From the NCBI RefSeq assembly GCF_017357245.1, contig NZ_CP071612.1:1305001-1369000 (forward strand): a stretch of 64,000 nucleotides of DNA. The letters run 5' to 3'. Position numbers and translations under genes: made by a program. This DNA comes from Rhizobium bangladeshense (GTDB lineage Bacteria; Pseudomonadota; Alphaproteobacteria; Rhizobiales; Rhizobiaceae). Shown one piece after another: positions 1 through 9,456 of the stretch (its first letter is position 1; each line of letters begins with the position of its first letter). Under the pieces are notes generated by a model. The model made no database searches. It worked only from the letters and a program-made list of their open reading frames with translations, and was not told where the DNA came from.

Positions 1-37
1 CGCTGGCCGACCTCTGAGATCTGACAGGAGCTTCCGC

Positions 38-343
38 GTGATCCGCCATATCGTCTTCTTCACCGTGCAGGAGGAACATCTGGAAGAGGTGAGGGCGGGA
101 CTTTCGATCCTGACCGGAATTCCACACGCGCGGCTGCTGGAAATCGGCACCAATGTGAAGACCGATCAGTTGGGCACCGAGATCGATCTTGTCGTCTATG
201 GCGAATTCGACGATGAGGCGGCACTCGCTGCTTATAAGGCGCACCCCGATTACCAACGCTCGATCGAGCGCGTGCGCCCGCTCCGGGAAAAACGCATCGC
301 TGCCGATTACGACAGCCGCACGGCCGTCACGCGTCCGCTCTGA
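38..343 (+). CDS. Dabb-family (stress-responsive alpha/beta barrel) protein
   Basis: This 101-residue protein opens with an IRHIVFFTV strand, the usual start of Dabb domains, which fold as small ferredoxin-like dimers. Known members have varied or unknown roles, so no reaction is assigned. The central YGEFDDEAALAAYKAHP stretch and the following helix also fit the family, whose members are about 100 residues long. The start is a GTG with a good ribosome binding site (ACAGGAG, 24-30) about seven bases upstream. The last few bases of another gene may precede it, ending in a TGA at 15-17, but too little is present to name it. Confidence 0.8.
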   Translation: MIRHIVFFTVQEEHLEEVRAGLSILTGIPHARLLEIGTNVKTDQLGTEIDLVVYGEFDDEAALAAYKAHPDYQRSIERVRPLREKRIAADYDSRTAVTRPL

Positions 344-514
344 TTTCGGCAGGCGATTGGCCTCGAGTTGGATCTTGTTTAAATTCAAGCGGGTGAGCGA
401 TTTTCTGGAATCTAGCCGTCGGCAGTTGAATGAAGTTCTGAGCCACTGGAGGCAGTTTTCGAAAAAGCCGGGGCAAGCGATTCAAAAGATTCGCGAACGG
501 CCCGAATCCATGCC

Positions 515-1738
515 TCACGAAATGGCCGGGCTCGGCTGCGGGACCCGCGCGCCGCGCACCAACGCCATCAGCATCGCCACAAATGTCAGGGACAACGCCG
601 CGAGGACGGCTGCGGCGAAGAGCGCCGGGCCGGTGCCGGCGCGATCGAGGATGGCCGTGAAGACGACGGGGGCGACGGCATTGCCAAGGTTTTGCGGCAG
701 CGACAGTCGGGCCGATTGCAGGCCGAATTCGCGCGGCGAGAACAGGGCCAGCGGCAGGAGCGCCCGCGCAACAGTCATGACGCCGGCGCCGAAGCCGTAG
801 AGCAGGATGAAGGTAACGAGCACCGGCGTCGAAGGACTGACGACCAGCATTATCAGGAAGCCCGCCAGCATCAGGCCGATACCCATGGCGGCGCTGAGGA
901 TCGGATTGCCGCGCCGGCCGAGCAGCATGTCGAGGAAACGCGCCGAGATGCCGAGGATGCCTCGGGCCGAACCGAGCTGCAGCGCGAAGGCCGGCGAGGC
1001 GCCGGACTGGCGGAAGATTTCGAGCAGCGATGGCGAGATGCCGAAGGTGATGAAGGTGGTGATGGTCGTCGAGGCAGCGATCAGCAGAAAGGCCTTACGC
1101 TGCGCCGCCTTCGACAGCGGCACTGGGGCGATGTCGGCCGCGCCGCCGTCGACCTGGACAGCGATCGGTTTGGGTAGGGCGAAAAGATGCAGCGGCAGGC
1201 ATATGAAGAATTGCAGCGCCGCGCATATAAGGAAGGTCAGGCGCCACCCGAAGGCCTCGTTGAGCAGGCTGAGGATCGGCCAGAAGACGGCGCTCGAAAG
1301 CCCCGTGAACAGCATCAGGATGGCGATGACCCGCTTGCCGTTGATCCCTTCGCGTTCGACGACGGCAGTATAGGCCGGCGCGGACAGGCCGAACGCGCCG
1401 CCGACGCCGATCACGACCCAGGCGGCGGCATAGAGAATAATGCTGTTTGCAGCTGCAAGCAGAGAGAGGCCAAGCGCAAAGGTCAGAGACGCCGCCGAAA
1501 GCACCCGGGCAGCGCCATAGCGGGCCAGCCAGCGGCCGGTCGCCGGGCCGACGATGGCGCTGACGATCATCATGATGGTCAGGCCGGCAAACGCCACCTC
1601 GTTTGCTAAGCCAAGATCCGGAGCCACGATGCGGCCCATTACCCCGAGCATGTCGAAGGTCGTGCCCCAGCCGATGAGCTGGGTGATGGCGAGGACGATG
1701 ACCGTCTGCGCCGAGCGGAAGCGGAAGGAATTGGGCAT
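515..1738 (-). CDS. MFS transporter
   Basis: A 407-residue integral membrane protein with about twelve hydrophobic segments, in the size range of major facilitator transporters. The first helix begins near residue 8 and carries ITQLIGWGTTFDMLGVMG; a conserved GPATGRWLARYGAARV loop between helices 2 and 3 matches the MFS signature region. The reading frame is open 47 codons further upstream, but that extension is not membrane-like, so the ATG at 1738 (MPNSFRFRS) is preferred. It stands alone on the minus strand, and the substrate cannot be read from the sequence. A perfect palindrome lies about 150 bases upstream of the start. Confidence 0.8.
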   Translation of the reverse strand: MPNSFRFRSAQTVIVLAITQLIGWGTTFDMLGVMGRIVAPDLGLANEVAFAGLTIMMIVSAIVGPATGRWLARYGAARVLSAASLTFALGLSLLAAANSIILYAAAWVVIGVGGAFGLSAPAYTAVVEREGINGKRVIAILMLFTGLSSAVFWPILSLLNEAFGWRLTFLICAALQFFICLPLHLFALPKPIAVQVDGGAADIAPVPLSKAAQRKAFLLIAASTTITTFITFGISPSLLEIFRQSGASPAFALQLGSARGILGISARFLDMLLGRRGNPILSAAMGIGLMLAGFLIMLVVSPSTPVLVTFILLYGFGAGVMTVARALLPLALFSPREFGLQSARLSLPQNLGNAVAPVVFTAILDRAGTGPALFAAAVLAALSLTFVAMLMALVRGARVPQPSPAIS

Positions 1739-2227
1739 CGGTGCTGAAACGGCCTGAGATGCGGGAGCGGCAAAGGCATAACAGTTTCGACCGGCCGGAT
1801 AAAGCGGCCGCCGTCGATTCGCGCTGCCGCCCTGCAGTTTTCTCAGATGGAGAACAAGAGGAAAGCCGACGCAATTCAAGGACGAGATGGTACACGTGTA
1901 AGGTGTCCGTATCGATGCCCTGCATTGCCGTTCGACCCGTGGAAGATCGAGGCGATTCGTCGATGGCGGCCGGTTTAAGGCGACCTACGGCCGGTCGATA
2001 GCCAGAGCGACGGCAAAGCTATTGATGCAGCCTGGTGAAGCACCGTTTTGAAATGCGGGAGGGATCGCCGCTACATGCTGTGACGGCGGTTTCCGCCGGC
2101 GGGAACCAAATGTCCAGACGGTCGAGAATGGTTCTAAACTCCCTGTATTACAGCGCATTCATTTGCCATTCAGGTCGCGTGAGTACATATTCGCACCAAG
2201 TTGGAACTACCCTTGAAAGCATAAGAC
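1739..2227. other. Intergenic region between the MFS gene and feuN
   Basis: No convincing gene is visible here; the open frames lack family-like sequence and good ribosome binding sites. The stretch must contain the promoters for the divergent MFS gene and for feuN. A perfect 10-bp palindrome, TACACGTGTA, sits at 1891-1900 and could be a regulator site for the transporter. I could not identify a clear -35/-10 pair for feuNPQ. Confidence 0.5.
1891..1900. promoter_or_regulatory. Perfect palindrome TACACGTGTA
   Basis: This 10-bp perfect palindrome lies about 150 bases upstream of the MFS transporter start. On the minus strand it is preceded by another ACAC, giving ACACCTTACACGTGTA. Its position suggests a repressor or activator site, but no adjacent regulator gene is present, so this is only a candidate. 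Confidence 0.25.
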
Positions 2228-2476
2228 ATGGCCTTTCCTCTGAGCGTCGCAGTAATGGCCGCCGGACTGGTGGTATCGGCGCCCTCACCGGACGGCGCGG
2301 GCACCCTCGTCCTGCGCGTGGCGGGTGATTGCAGCGCCGCCGCAGCCCAGGTCGTCGAGCAGACGGGCGGGCAGCTTCTGTCCGTGCAACCGGTGGGAGA
2401 TAGCTGCATCATTACCGTTCTCGTGTCGGGCAACGGCCAGCGTCCACGCAAGGTTACGGTAAAGGTTCCGATGTAA
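2228..2476 (+). CDS. feuN: FeuN, periplasmic modulator of the FeuP/FeuQ system
   Basis: An 82-residue protein with a hydrophobic N-terminus (residues 1-18) that lacks the usual basic residues but could act as an export signal. It carries two cysteines, C35 and C60, which could form a disulfide. FeuN is known from Sinorhizobium meliloti as a small exported protein that damps the FeuQ kinase and is encoded immediately upstream of feuPQ. The same position, size and export signal are seen here, with feuP 53 bases downstream. The ATG at 2228 is the only plausible start, because an in-frame TAA lies two codons before it. Identification rests on context and length rather than alignment. Confidence 0.75.
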   Translation: MAFPLSVAVMAAGLVVSAPSPDGAGTLVLRVAGDCSAAAAQVVEQTGGQLLSVQPVGDSCIITVLVSGNGQRPRKVTVKVPM

Positions 2477-2529
2477 CCGGAATCGGTCTATTCAAATGAC
2501 GATCGATTGAAGCGGACGAAGGCGGACCG

Positions 2530-3201
2530 ATGCGCATCCTGGTAGTAGAAGATGACGTCAACCTGAACCGGCAGCTTGCCGACACGCTGAAGGAGGCGGG
2601 ATATGTCGTCGACCAGGCGTTCGATGGCGAAGAAGGGCATTTCCTCGGCGACACCGAACCCTATGACGCCATCATCCTCGATATCGGCCTGCCGGAGATG
2701 GACGGTGTGACGGTGCTGGAAAAATGGCGCGGGGCCGGCCGCGGCATGCCGGTTCTGATCCTGACTGCGCGCGACCGCTGGAGCGACAAGGTCGCCGGCA
2801 TCGACGCCGGCGCCGACGACTATGTCACCAAACCTTTCCATGTCGAGGAAGTGTTGGCGCGCATTCGGGCGTTGATCCGGCGCGCCGCCGGCCATGCATC
2901 CTCCGAGATCGTTTGCGGACCGATACGGCTCGATACCAAGTCCTCGAAGGCGACGGTCAACGGCACGGCGCTGAAGCTGACCTCGCACGAATATCGCCTG
3001 CTCGCCTACCTCATGCATCACATGGGCGAGGTCGTCTCGCGCACGGAGCTGGTCGAGCACATGTACGACCAGGATTTCGACCGCGATTCCAACACGATCG
3101 AGGTCTTCGTCGGCCGTCTGCGCAAGAAGATGGGCGTCGACCTGATCGAAACGGTGCGCGGTCTCGGCTACCGAATCCAAGCGCCGAAACATGCGAATTA
3201 A
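2530..3201 (+). CDS. feuP: OmpR/PhoB-family response regulator FeuP
   Basis: A 223-residue response regulator with an N-terminal receiver domain and a C-terminal winged-helix DNA-binding domain. The receiver has the acidic pair at D8/D9, the phosphorylated aspartate D51 in LDIGLPEMDG, and the conserved K101 in YVTKPF. The effector domain includes the recognition segment GRLRKKMGVDLIETVRGLGY. In rhizobia FeuP with FeuQ activates ndvA, the cyclic beta-glucan exporter gene, in hypo-osmotic conditions, and it was first linked to iron uptake in R. leguminosarum. It lies directly after feuN, and its stop overlaps the feuQ start by 11 bases. Confidence 0.9.
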   Translation: MRILVVEDDVNLNRQLADTLKEAGYVVDQAFDGEEGHFLGDTEPYDAIILDIGLPEMDGVTVLEKWRGAGRGMPVLILTARDRWSDKVAGIDAGADDYVTKPFHVEEVLARIRALIRRAAGHASSEIVCGPIRLDTKSSKATVNGTALKLTSHEYRLLAYLMHHMGEVVSRTELVEHMYDQDFDRDSNTIEVFVGRLRKKMGVDLIETVRGLGYRIQAPKHAN

Positions 3202-4594
3202 GTCGCTCACCGCACGTGTGTTGCTGCTGACCACGGTCTGGTCGACGGTGGCCCTGGTGGTGATCGGCCTGCTGATCTCGACACTCTACCGCAAGAGCGC
3301 GGAACGTGGTTTCCAGGATCTGCTGCGGGCCCAGCTCTATAACGTCATCAATTCCGTGACGATCGGCGATCAGGGGGCGTTGAGCGGCAGCCCGCAACTC
3401 GGCGATCTGCGCTTTGCCCAGCCGAAGACAGGCTGGTATTGGGTGGTGGAGCCGCTCGGCACCTATACCACCGCGCCGCTGGTGTCGCCCTCGCTCGGCT
3501 CGGCGCTCATTCCGGTCCCCTCGGTTGTCGAGGCGCCTTTCGACAAGAATTACGAGCGCTACTACCAGGTGACCGACGCCTCAGGGAACCGCGTGCAAGT
3601 CGCCGAGACCGAAGTGGTGCTCGACACGGACGGGCGCGCGGCGCGCTTCCGTGTGACCGGCAATGTCGACGTCGTCGAGGACGATGTGCGCACCTTTTCC
3701 CACAGCCTCTATCTGGCGCTCGCCGGCTTCGGCGTCGGCAGTCTGATCGTCAATGCGCTGGCGATCCTCTACGGCCTGAAACCGCTCGACAAGGCGCGTG
3801 CCGCATTGGAGCGCATCCGCGCCGGCGAGAGCGAGCAGCTGAAGGGCGACTTCCCGCGCGAAATCCTGCCGCTCGCCAACGAGGTGAATGCGCTGATAGA
3901 CAGCAACCGCCGCATCGTAGAGCGGGCGCGCATGCAGGTCGGCAACCTCGCCCATTCGCTGAAGACGCCGATCGCCGTTCTCCTCAACGAGGCGCGCGTT
4001 CTCGAAAAATCCCACGGCGAATTGGTGCGCAGCCAGGCGGAATCGATGCAGGGGCAGGTGCAGTCCTATCTCAACCGGGCCCGCATCGCCGCGCAGCGCG
4101 AATCCGTGCTGGCCCGCACCGACGCCGAGCCGGCGCTGGAGCGGCTGGTGCGCGTCATGCGCCGCCTGAATGTCGACACCGAATTTGATCTCGTTGTCTC
4201 ACCGCCGCATCTTGCCGTTGCCATGGAACAGCAGGATCTCGAGGAAACCGTCGGCAACCTCCTGGAAAATGCGGCGCGTTTTGCCAAGAGCAGAGTACGG
4301 CTTTCGGCCGTCGAGGCCGGCGAGGACGTGAAAGGGGCGGAGGCGAGCGCCCGCCGGCGCTGGGTGGAGCTTGCCGTCGAGGATGACGGGCCCGGCCTTG
4401 AGCCCGACCAGATCCGCGAGGCGCTGAAGCGTGGCCGCAGGCTCGATGAAAGCAAGCCCGGAACCGGGCTCGGCCTTTCGATCGTCACCGAGATTTCCAA
4501 CGAGTACCAGGGGCGGCTCGAGCTCTCGCGTGGCGAATGGGGCGGGCTGAAGGCGAAGCTAATCCTGCCTGGCGTCACAAAGGATGTTGCATGA
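3191..4594 (+). CDS. feuQ: Sensor histidine kinase FeuQ
   Basis: A 467-residue membrane kinase. One transmembrane helix lies near residues 10-31, then a periplasmic sensor region to about 170, and a second helix near 172-195. The cytoplasmic part carries the H box with H255 (LAHSLKTP), the N box NLLEN at 356-360, the G1 box DDGPGL at 398-403 and the G2 box GTGLGLS at 424-430. All catalytic motifs are intact. It is the expected partner of FeuP, with which it is translationally coupled. In S. meliloti this kinase has both kinase and phosphatase activity and is held in check by FeuN. Confidence 0.9.
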   Translation: MRIKSLTARVLLLTTVWSTVALVVIGLLISTLYRKSAERGFQDLLRAQLYNVINSVTIGDQGALSGSPQLGDLRFAQPKTGWYWVVEPLGTYTTAPLVSPSLGSALIPVPSVVEAPFDKNYERYYQVTDASGNRVQVAETEVVLDTDGRAARFRVTGNVDVVEDDVRTFSHSLYLALAGFGVGSLIVNALAILYGLKPLDKARAALERIRAGESEQLKGDFPREILPLANEVNALIDSNRRIVERARMQVGNLAHSLKTPIAVLLNEARVLEKSHGELVRSQAESMQGQVQSYLNRARIAAQRESVLARTDAEPALERLVRVMRRLNVDTEFDLVVSPPHLAVAMEQQDLEETVGNLLENAARFAKSRVRLSAVEAGEDVKGAEASARRRWVELAVEDDGPGLEPDQIREALKRGRRLDESKPGTGLGLSIVTEISNEYQGRLELSRGEWGGLKAKLILPGVTKDVA

Positions 4595-4712
4595 CCAACT
4601 GCTTGATGTCACAAAGATAGTGGCAAACGTATAGCATGCTTTGCCTTAATGCTGACACGGGGACGCTGCACTTCGATCGGCTGAATTTGACCTCTGATCG
4701 CGGTTCGACGCA

Positions 4713-5138
4713 ATGATTCTACGCTCGCAAGGCATGATGGTTTCCGCCCTTCTTCTCGCTGTCGTGCTGTCCGGCTGCACGACGACGAAGGGCGTTGCTT
4801 CGCGCGGCATTTTTTCGAGCAAGCCGTCCGCATCGGCCGCCTTCATCACAGCGCTTCAGGGCGGCATCGTCGGCCGCAGCGGCGTGAGCTTGAGCGATAG
4901 CAACAAGCAGCGGGCGCTTGAGGCGGAATATCGGGCGCTGGAAGGGGCGGCGGTCGGCCAGCCGGTGGTCTGGAACGGCAACGACGTGACGGGCAAGGTG
5001 GTGGCGGCAGCACCCTATCAGGTCGGTTCGCAGAATTGCCGGCAATATACCCATACGCTGACCGTCGACGGCAAGGACACTGTGGCGCGGGGTGCTGCCT
5101 GCCGCAACGAAGACGGCAGCTGGTCGCCGCTCGGCTGA
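4713..5138 (+). CDS. Small lipoprotein, RT0821/17-kDa surface-antigen-like
   Basis: A 141-residue predicted lipoprotein. The signal peptide runs to a lipobox LSGC with the modified cysteine at residue 22. The mature part has an acidic helical stretch SNKQRALEAEYRALEGA and ends with GKDTVARGAACRNEDGSWSP, which resembles the C-terminus of RT0821/Lpp0805-type surface proteins found across alphaproteobacteria. It lies between feuQ and the cytochrome c maturation operon. Its role is unknown; an outer-membrane or periplasmic location is inferred from the lipobox. Confidence 0.75.
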   Translation: MILRSQGMMVSALLLAVVLSGCTTTKGVASRGIFSSKPSASAAFITALQGGIVGRSGVSLSDSNKQRALEAEYRALEGAAVGQPVVWNGNDVTGKVVAAAPYQVGSQNCRQYTHTLTVDGKDTVARGAACRNEDGSWSPLG

Positions 5139-5247
5139 GATGGTTTCCGACCAGGAAAGGCCCTAGATTGCGGCGAATAGCCTCAATTCTTCGTCATTCC
5201 GGCTTTGGCAGTTGGAATGGCCGTGCGCTTCACGTATTTGGGCCGAT

Positions 5248-6378
5248 ATGCTGTTCTGGATTCTCGTTGCCGCTCTGACGGCAGCCGTCGCCGTCATCCT
5301 GCTTTACCCCCTTCTGCGCGGTGCGAGGGCGGCGCAGAGGAGGCGCGCCGGCGAGGCGGCAGTCTATCGGGACCAGTTGCGCGAACTCGACCGCGATCTT
5401 GGTGGCGGGCTGATCACCCCGGAAGAGGCTGATTACGCCAGGGCCGAGATCGGCCGGCGGCTGATCGCCGTCTCTGCCGGCGAGCCGGAGACGATAGAGA
5501 AACCGATAAGGCATCACCGCATCATCGAAGTCCTCGTCCTCTTGATCTTGCCGGTGCTCGGGCTCTGTCTTTATTTGACGACGGGCAGGCCGGACCTGCC
5601 ATCGCAGCCACTGGAAGCGCGGCTGGAAAACCCCGGCAACGACGTGGCGGTGCTGATCGCCAAGGCGGAACGGCATCTGGCCCAGAATCCCGACGACGGC
5701 AAAGGCTGGGACGTGCTGGCGCCGATCTATTTCCGCACGATGCGGGTGGCCGATGCCGAGGTGGCCTACCGCAACGCGATACGGCTTCTCGGCCCGAGCC
5801 CGATCCGGTTCGACGGCCTTGCCGAGACGCTGATCACGATCTCCGAAGGGGTCGTGACGGAGGAGGCCCGCCAGGCGCTGGAACAGTCGCTGACGTTGGA
5901 GCCCGACAATCCGCGTGCCCGCTTCTACATCGCGCTCAGCTTGGAGCAGGCGGGACGAACCGACGAGGCGCGCCGGGCCTTCGAGGCGCTGGCGCAGCAA
6001 TCGCCCGCCGATGCGCCCTGGCTGCCGCTGGTCAATGAGCATATCGCCAAGAATGGCGGCGCGGCTGCCCAGCCGGCGGCGCCTGGCGGACCGACGTCGG
6101 AAGACGTGGCGGCGGCTGAAAGCATGAGCGCCGGCGATCGCCAGCAGATGATCCGCGGCATGGTCGAAAGCCTCGATGCCAAACTCCGCGAGGATCCCAA
6201 CAATTTCGAGGGATGGATGCGGCTCGTCCGCTCTTACGCCGTATTGAACGATAAGGATCGCGCAGCCGATGCCGTGAAGCGGGGGCTTGCCGCCTTTCCG
6301 CCGCCCGGCGAGCAGGGCCGGCAATTGCTGGCGCTTGCCAGGGAACTTGGCATTGCCACGGAGGAAATGACGCAATGA
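5248..6378 (+). CDS. ccmI: Cytochrome c maturation protein CcmI (CycH)
   Basis: A 376-residue protein with an N-terminal transmembrane helix ([21 protein letters not shown] begins the chain), a short arginine-rich loop, a second helix near residues 93-112, and a periplasmic tetratricopeptide-repeat region. CcmI holds apocytochrome c for haem ligation together with CcmF and CcmH. The start at 5248 is preferred over an upstream ATG at 5212 because the membrane helix then begins at once, as in the family. It is the first gene of a four-gene operon, and its last codons overlap ccmE by four bases. Confidence 0.9.
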   Translation: MLFWILVAALTAAVAVILLYPLLRGARAAQRRRAGEAAVYRDQLRELDRDLGGGLITPEEADYARAEIGRRLIAVSAGEPETIEKPIRHHRIIEVLVLLILPVLGLCLYLTTGRPDLPSQPLEARLENPGNDVAVLIAKAERHLAQNPDDGKGWDVLAPIYFRTMRVADAEVAYRNAIRLLGPSPIRFDGLAETLITISEGVVTEEARQALEQSLTLEPDNPRARFYIALSLEQAGRTDEARRAFEALAQQSPADAPWLPLVNEHIAKNGGAAAQPAAPGGPTSEDVAAAESMSAGDRQQMIRGMVESLDAKLREDPNNFEGWMRLVRSYAVLNDKDRAADAVKRGLAAFPPPGEQGRQLLALARELGIATEEMTQ

Positions 6379-6848
6379 CGCGCAAGCAGAAGCGCCTTGT
6401 GGTGATTGCAGGCGGGATGAGTTTCATCCTTGCGGCGGTGTTATTGGTGATGTTCGCCTTCAGCCAGTCTGTGGCGTATTTCTACATGCCTGGCGATCTT
6501 GCCAAGACGCCGGTGGCGCCGGAGACCCGCATCCGGCTCGGTGGTCTTGTGGGTGAGGGCAGCATCGTGCGCGGCGCCGGTTCGACGGTGGAGTTTTCCG
6601 TCACCGACGGCAGCGCCAATGCTGTGAAGGTCAAATATACCGGCATCCTTCCCGATCTGTTCCGCGAGGGCCAGGGCGTCGTTACCGAGGGCGTGTTTGC
6701 CGCCGGCAGCAACGTCTTTACTGCCGATACCGTGCTTGCCAAGCATGACGAGACCTATATGCCGAAGGAGGTGGCTGACAAACTGAAGCAGCAGGGGCTG
6801 TGGCAGGAGGGCCAGGGGCAGGGACAGGAGGCAAAGGCGACGCAATGA
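6375..6848 (+). CDS. ccmE: Haem chaperone CcmE (CycJ)
   Basis: A 157-residue protein with one N-terminal signal-anchor helix (about residues 8-30) and a periplasmic OB-fold domain. The haem-binding histidine is H124 in the HDETY motif (HxxxY), with Y128. CcmE binds haem covalently and passes it to apocytochromes through CcmF and CcmH. The ATG overlaps the ccmI stop as ATGA, and its own stop overlaps the ccmF start in the same way, which points to translational coupling. Confidence 0.95.
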   Translation: MTRKQKRLVVIAGGMSFILAAVLLVMFAFSQSVAYFYMPGDLAKTPVAPETRIRLGGLVGEGSIVRGAGSTVEFSVTDGSANAVKVKYTGILPDLFREGQGVVTEGVFAAGSNVFTADTVLAKHDETYMPKEVADKLKQQGLWQEGQGQGQEAKATQ

Positions 6849-8839
6849 TCATCGAGATCGGCCATTACGCGCTCGTGCTGGCGCTGGCGACGGCGCTCAT
6901 CGTCTCGGTCGTGCCGGTGATCGGCGCCCGCCGCTATGACCCGGCGATGATGGATGTGGCGAGCGTCGGCTCGATGGTGATGTTTTTGCTCGTCGCCTTC
7001 TCCTTCGCCGTCCTGACCTATGCCCATGTCGTCTCCGACTTCTCGGTCGAGAATGTCTGGGAGAATTCGCATTCGCTGGTGCCGCTGATCTACAAATATT
7101 CCGGCGTCTGGGGCAATCACGAGGGATCGATGATGCTCTGGCTGTTGATCTTGGCGCTGTTCAGCGCGCTCGTCGCGATTTTCGGCGGCAATCTGCCGGA
7201 GACGCTGAAGGCCAATGTGCTTGCCGTGCAGGCCTGGATCTCGTTCGCCTTCACCCTGTTCATTCTTTTGACCTCCAATCCCTTCCTGCGGCTCGATCCG
7301 GCGCCGGCAGAGGGCCGCGATCTCAATCCGGTGCTGCAGGATATCGGCCTCGCCATCCACCCGCCGCTGCTCTATCTGGGTTATGTCGGCTTTTCGGTCT
7401 GCTTCTCCTTTGCCGTCGCAGCCCTGATCGAAGGCCGCATCGACGCCGCCTGGGCCCGCTGGGTCAGGCCCTGGACGCTGGCTGCCTGGACCTGCCTGAC
7501 GCTCGGCATCGCCATGGGCTCCTACTGGGCCTATTACGAGCTCGGCTGGGGCGGCTGGTGGTTCTGGGATCCGGTGGAGAACGCCTCCTTCATGCCCTGG
7601 CTTGCCGGCACTGCGCTTCTGCATTCGGCCCTCGTCATGGAAAAGCGCGAGGCGCTGAAGATCTGGACGGTGCTGCTTGCCATCCTGACCTTCTCGCTGT
7701 CGCTGATGGGCACCTTCCTGGTGCGCTCCGGCGTGCTGACTTCGGTGCATGCCTTCGCCAGCGATCCCACCCGCGGCGTCTTCATTCTTTCCATCCTGCT
7801 GATCTTCATCGGCGGGGCGCTGTCGCTGTTTGCCCTGCGCGCGCCGAAGCTGTCGGCTGGCGGGCTGTTTGCGCCGATCTCGCGCGAAGGCGCCCTCGTC
7901 CTCAACAATCTGATCCTGACGGTCGCCTGCGGCACGGTGCTCACAGGCACGCTCTATCCGCTGCTTCTGGAGACGCTGACCGGCGACAAGATCTCGGTCG
8001 GGGCGCCCTTCTTCAATTTGACCTTCGGCCTGCTGATGGCGCCGCTGCTCGTCATCGTGCCGTTCGGGCCGCTGCTTGCCTGGAAACGCGGCGATCTGCT
8101 CGGCGCCCTGCAGCGGCTCTACGTTGTCGCCGGTCTCGCTTTCGCCGCCGCCCTGGTCTTCTTCTATCTCGAGCACGGCGGGCCGGTGCTGTCGGTGCTC
8201 GGGCTGGCGGCCGGCCTGTTCCTCATCCTCGGCGCCGTTGCCGACCTCTGGTATCGCGCCGGCATCGGCAAGGTGGCGGGCTCGCTCGCCTGGCGACGCC
8301 TGTCAGGCCTGCCGCGCTCGGCCTTCGGCACGGCGCTCGCCCATGCCGGGCTCGGCGTCAGCGTGCTCGGCATCGTCGCCGTCACCACCTTCCAGAGTGA
8401 ACATGTCGTCGAGATGAAACCGGGCCAGACGGTCGAAGCCGGCGGCTACAGTCTGCAGTTTGACGGCATGCGGCCGGCCAGGGGACCGAACTATACCGAG
8501 GAGCGCGGCCACTTCACCATCCGGCGCGCCGGTGTCACGGTTGCCGACACCTGGTCGGCCAAACGCCTGTACACGGCCCGGCAGATGCCGACGACGGAGG
8601 CCGGCATCCTGACCTTCGGTCTCAGCCAGCTCTACGTCTCATTGGGCGACGCCACCAGCAACGGCGGCATTGTCGTGCGCATCTGGTGGAAGCCGCTCAT
8701 CCTCTGCATCTGGGGCGGCGCCTTGATCATGGCCGTCGGCGGCTTCGTATCGCTTTCCGACCGGCGTCTGCGCGTCGGCGCCCCGCGCAGAAAGGCCAAG
8801 GCAAAACCGGCCGCCCCTGCCATGGAGCCGGCGGAATGA
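6845..8839 (+). CDS. ccmF: Haem lyase subunit CcmF (CycK)
   Basis: A 664-residue multispanning membrane protein. The tryptophan-rich WWD motif, [19 protein letters not shown], lies at about 234-252, and the histidines typical of the family, for example H172 in IHPPLLYLG, are present. CcmF transfers haem from CcmE to apocytochrome c. The frame is open a further 15 codons upstream, but the ATG at 6845 gives the conserved start [10 protein letters not shown] and overlaps the ccmE stop. The C-terminal tail is rich in lysine and proline. Confidence 0.95.
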   Translation: MIIEIGHYALVLALATALIVSVVPVIGARRYDPAMMDVASVGSMVMFLLVAFSFAVLTYAHVVSDFSVENVWENSHSLVPLIYKYSGVWGNHEGSMMLWLLILALFSALVAIFGGNLPETLKANVLAVQAWISFAFTLFILLTSNPFLRLDPAPAEGRDLNPVLQDIGLAIHPPLLYLGYVGFSVCFSFAVAALIEGRIDAAWARWVRPWTLAAWTCLTLGIAMGSYWAYYELGWGGWWFWDPVENASFMPWLAGTALLHSALVMEKREALKIWTVLLAILTFSLSLMGTFLVRSGVLTSVHAFASDPTRGVFILSILLIFIGGALSLFALRAPKLSAGGLFAPISREGALVLNNLILTVACGTVLTGTLYPLLLETLTGDKISVGAPFFNLTFGLLMAPLLVIVPFGPLLAWKRGDLLGALQRLYVVAGLAFAAALVFFYLEHGGPVLSVLGLAAGLFLILGAVADLWYRAGIGKVAGSLAWRRLSGLPRSAFGTALAHAGLGVSVLGIVAVTTFQSEHVVEMKPGQTVEAGGYSLQFDGMRPARGPNYTEERGHFTIRRAGVTVADTWSAKRLYTARQMPTTEAGILTFGLSQLYVSLGDATSNGGIVVRIWWKPLILCIWGGALIMAVGGFVSLSDRRLRVGAPRRKAKAKPAAPAMEPAE

Positions 8840-9327
8840 GGCGGCCTCTCTTCAGTCTCATCGTAGCCCTGTTCGTGCTCTTCGCACCCGTTTCCGCCTT
8901 CGCCGTCAATCCCGACGAAGTGCTGGCCGATCCCGCGCTGGAGGCCCGCGCCCGCACCCTTTCGGCGGAACTGCGCTGCATGGTCTGCCAGAACCAGTCG
9001 ATCGATGATTCCAATGCCGAGCTCGCCAAGGACCTGCGCTTGCTGGTGCGCGAGCGCATCAGGAATGGCGACAGCGATGAGGCGGTGCTCAACTATATCG
9101 TGTCGCGCTACGGCGAATTCGTGCTTCTGAAGCCCCGGTTCAGCGTGAGGACGGTATTGCTCTGGGGCGCGCCGGTGCTGCTGATCCTCGCCGGCGGCGT
9201 GTCGCTGCTCGTCTTCGCGCGCAAGAGGGCAGGCCGGCCGACCGGAAGCAAGCTTACGCCGGAAGAGCAGGCGAAGCTCAGCGAGCTTCTCGAAAAAGAG
9301 CCGTCCGCACGCGGCGGCCGTGACTGA
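8836..9327 (+). CDS. ccmH: Cytochrome c maturation thioreductase CcmH (CycL)
   Basis: A 163-residue protein with a signal sequence ending near AFA at residue 23, the redox motif RCMVC (C48 and C51), and a C-terminal transmembrane helix at about residues 105-128. CcmH keeps the haem-binding cysteines of apocytochrome c reduced. The frame extends 50 codons upstream, but only the ATG at 8836 places the signal peptide at the N-terminus; it overlaps the ccmF stop as ATGA. It ends the operon; degP follows after 129 bases. Confidence 0.93.
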   Translation: MRRPLFSLIVALFVLFAPVSAFAVNPDEVLADPALEARARTLSAELRCMVCQNQSIDDSNAELAKDLRLLVRERIRNGDSDEAVLNYIVSRYGEFVLLKPRFSVRTVLLWGAPVLLILAGGVSLLVFARKRAGRPTGSKLTPEEQAKLSELLEKEPSARGGRD

Positions 9328-9386
9328 ACATTTCAAACATTACGAACTTTTCATTGATCGGACAGTTCGCAGTAAGGTGCGGCGTC

Positions 9387-9392
9387 CTATAT
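9387..9392 (+). promoter_or_regulatory. Possible -10 element (CTATAT) upstream of degP
   Basis: CTATAT is the usual -10 hexamer of rhizobial housekeeping and heat-shock promoters and lies 64 bases before the degP start. A matching -35 element is not clear, so only the -10 position is reported. Confidence 0.25.
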
Positions 9393-9456
9393 CTTCTGTC
9401 ATCGACTGATCCGGCGCTGCCGGTCTGAAGATCTAAGAACAAGAGAAGGTGCTCCA

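Noticed and set aside
1..17. Possible tail of an upstream gene (LADL then stop)
   Set aside because: Only five codons, so neither frame nor product can be supported.
6755..8176. 473-codon minus-strand frame opposite ccmF
   Set aside because: Low-complexity Q/E/R/G-rich shadow of a clear CcmF gene, caused by GC-rich third positions.
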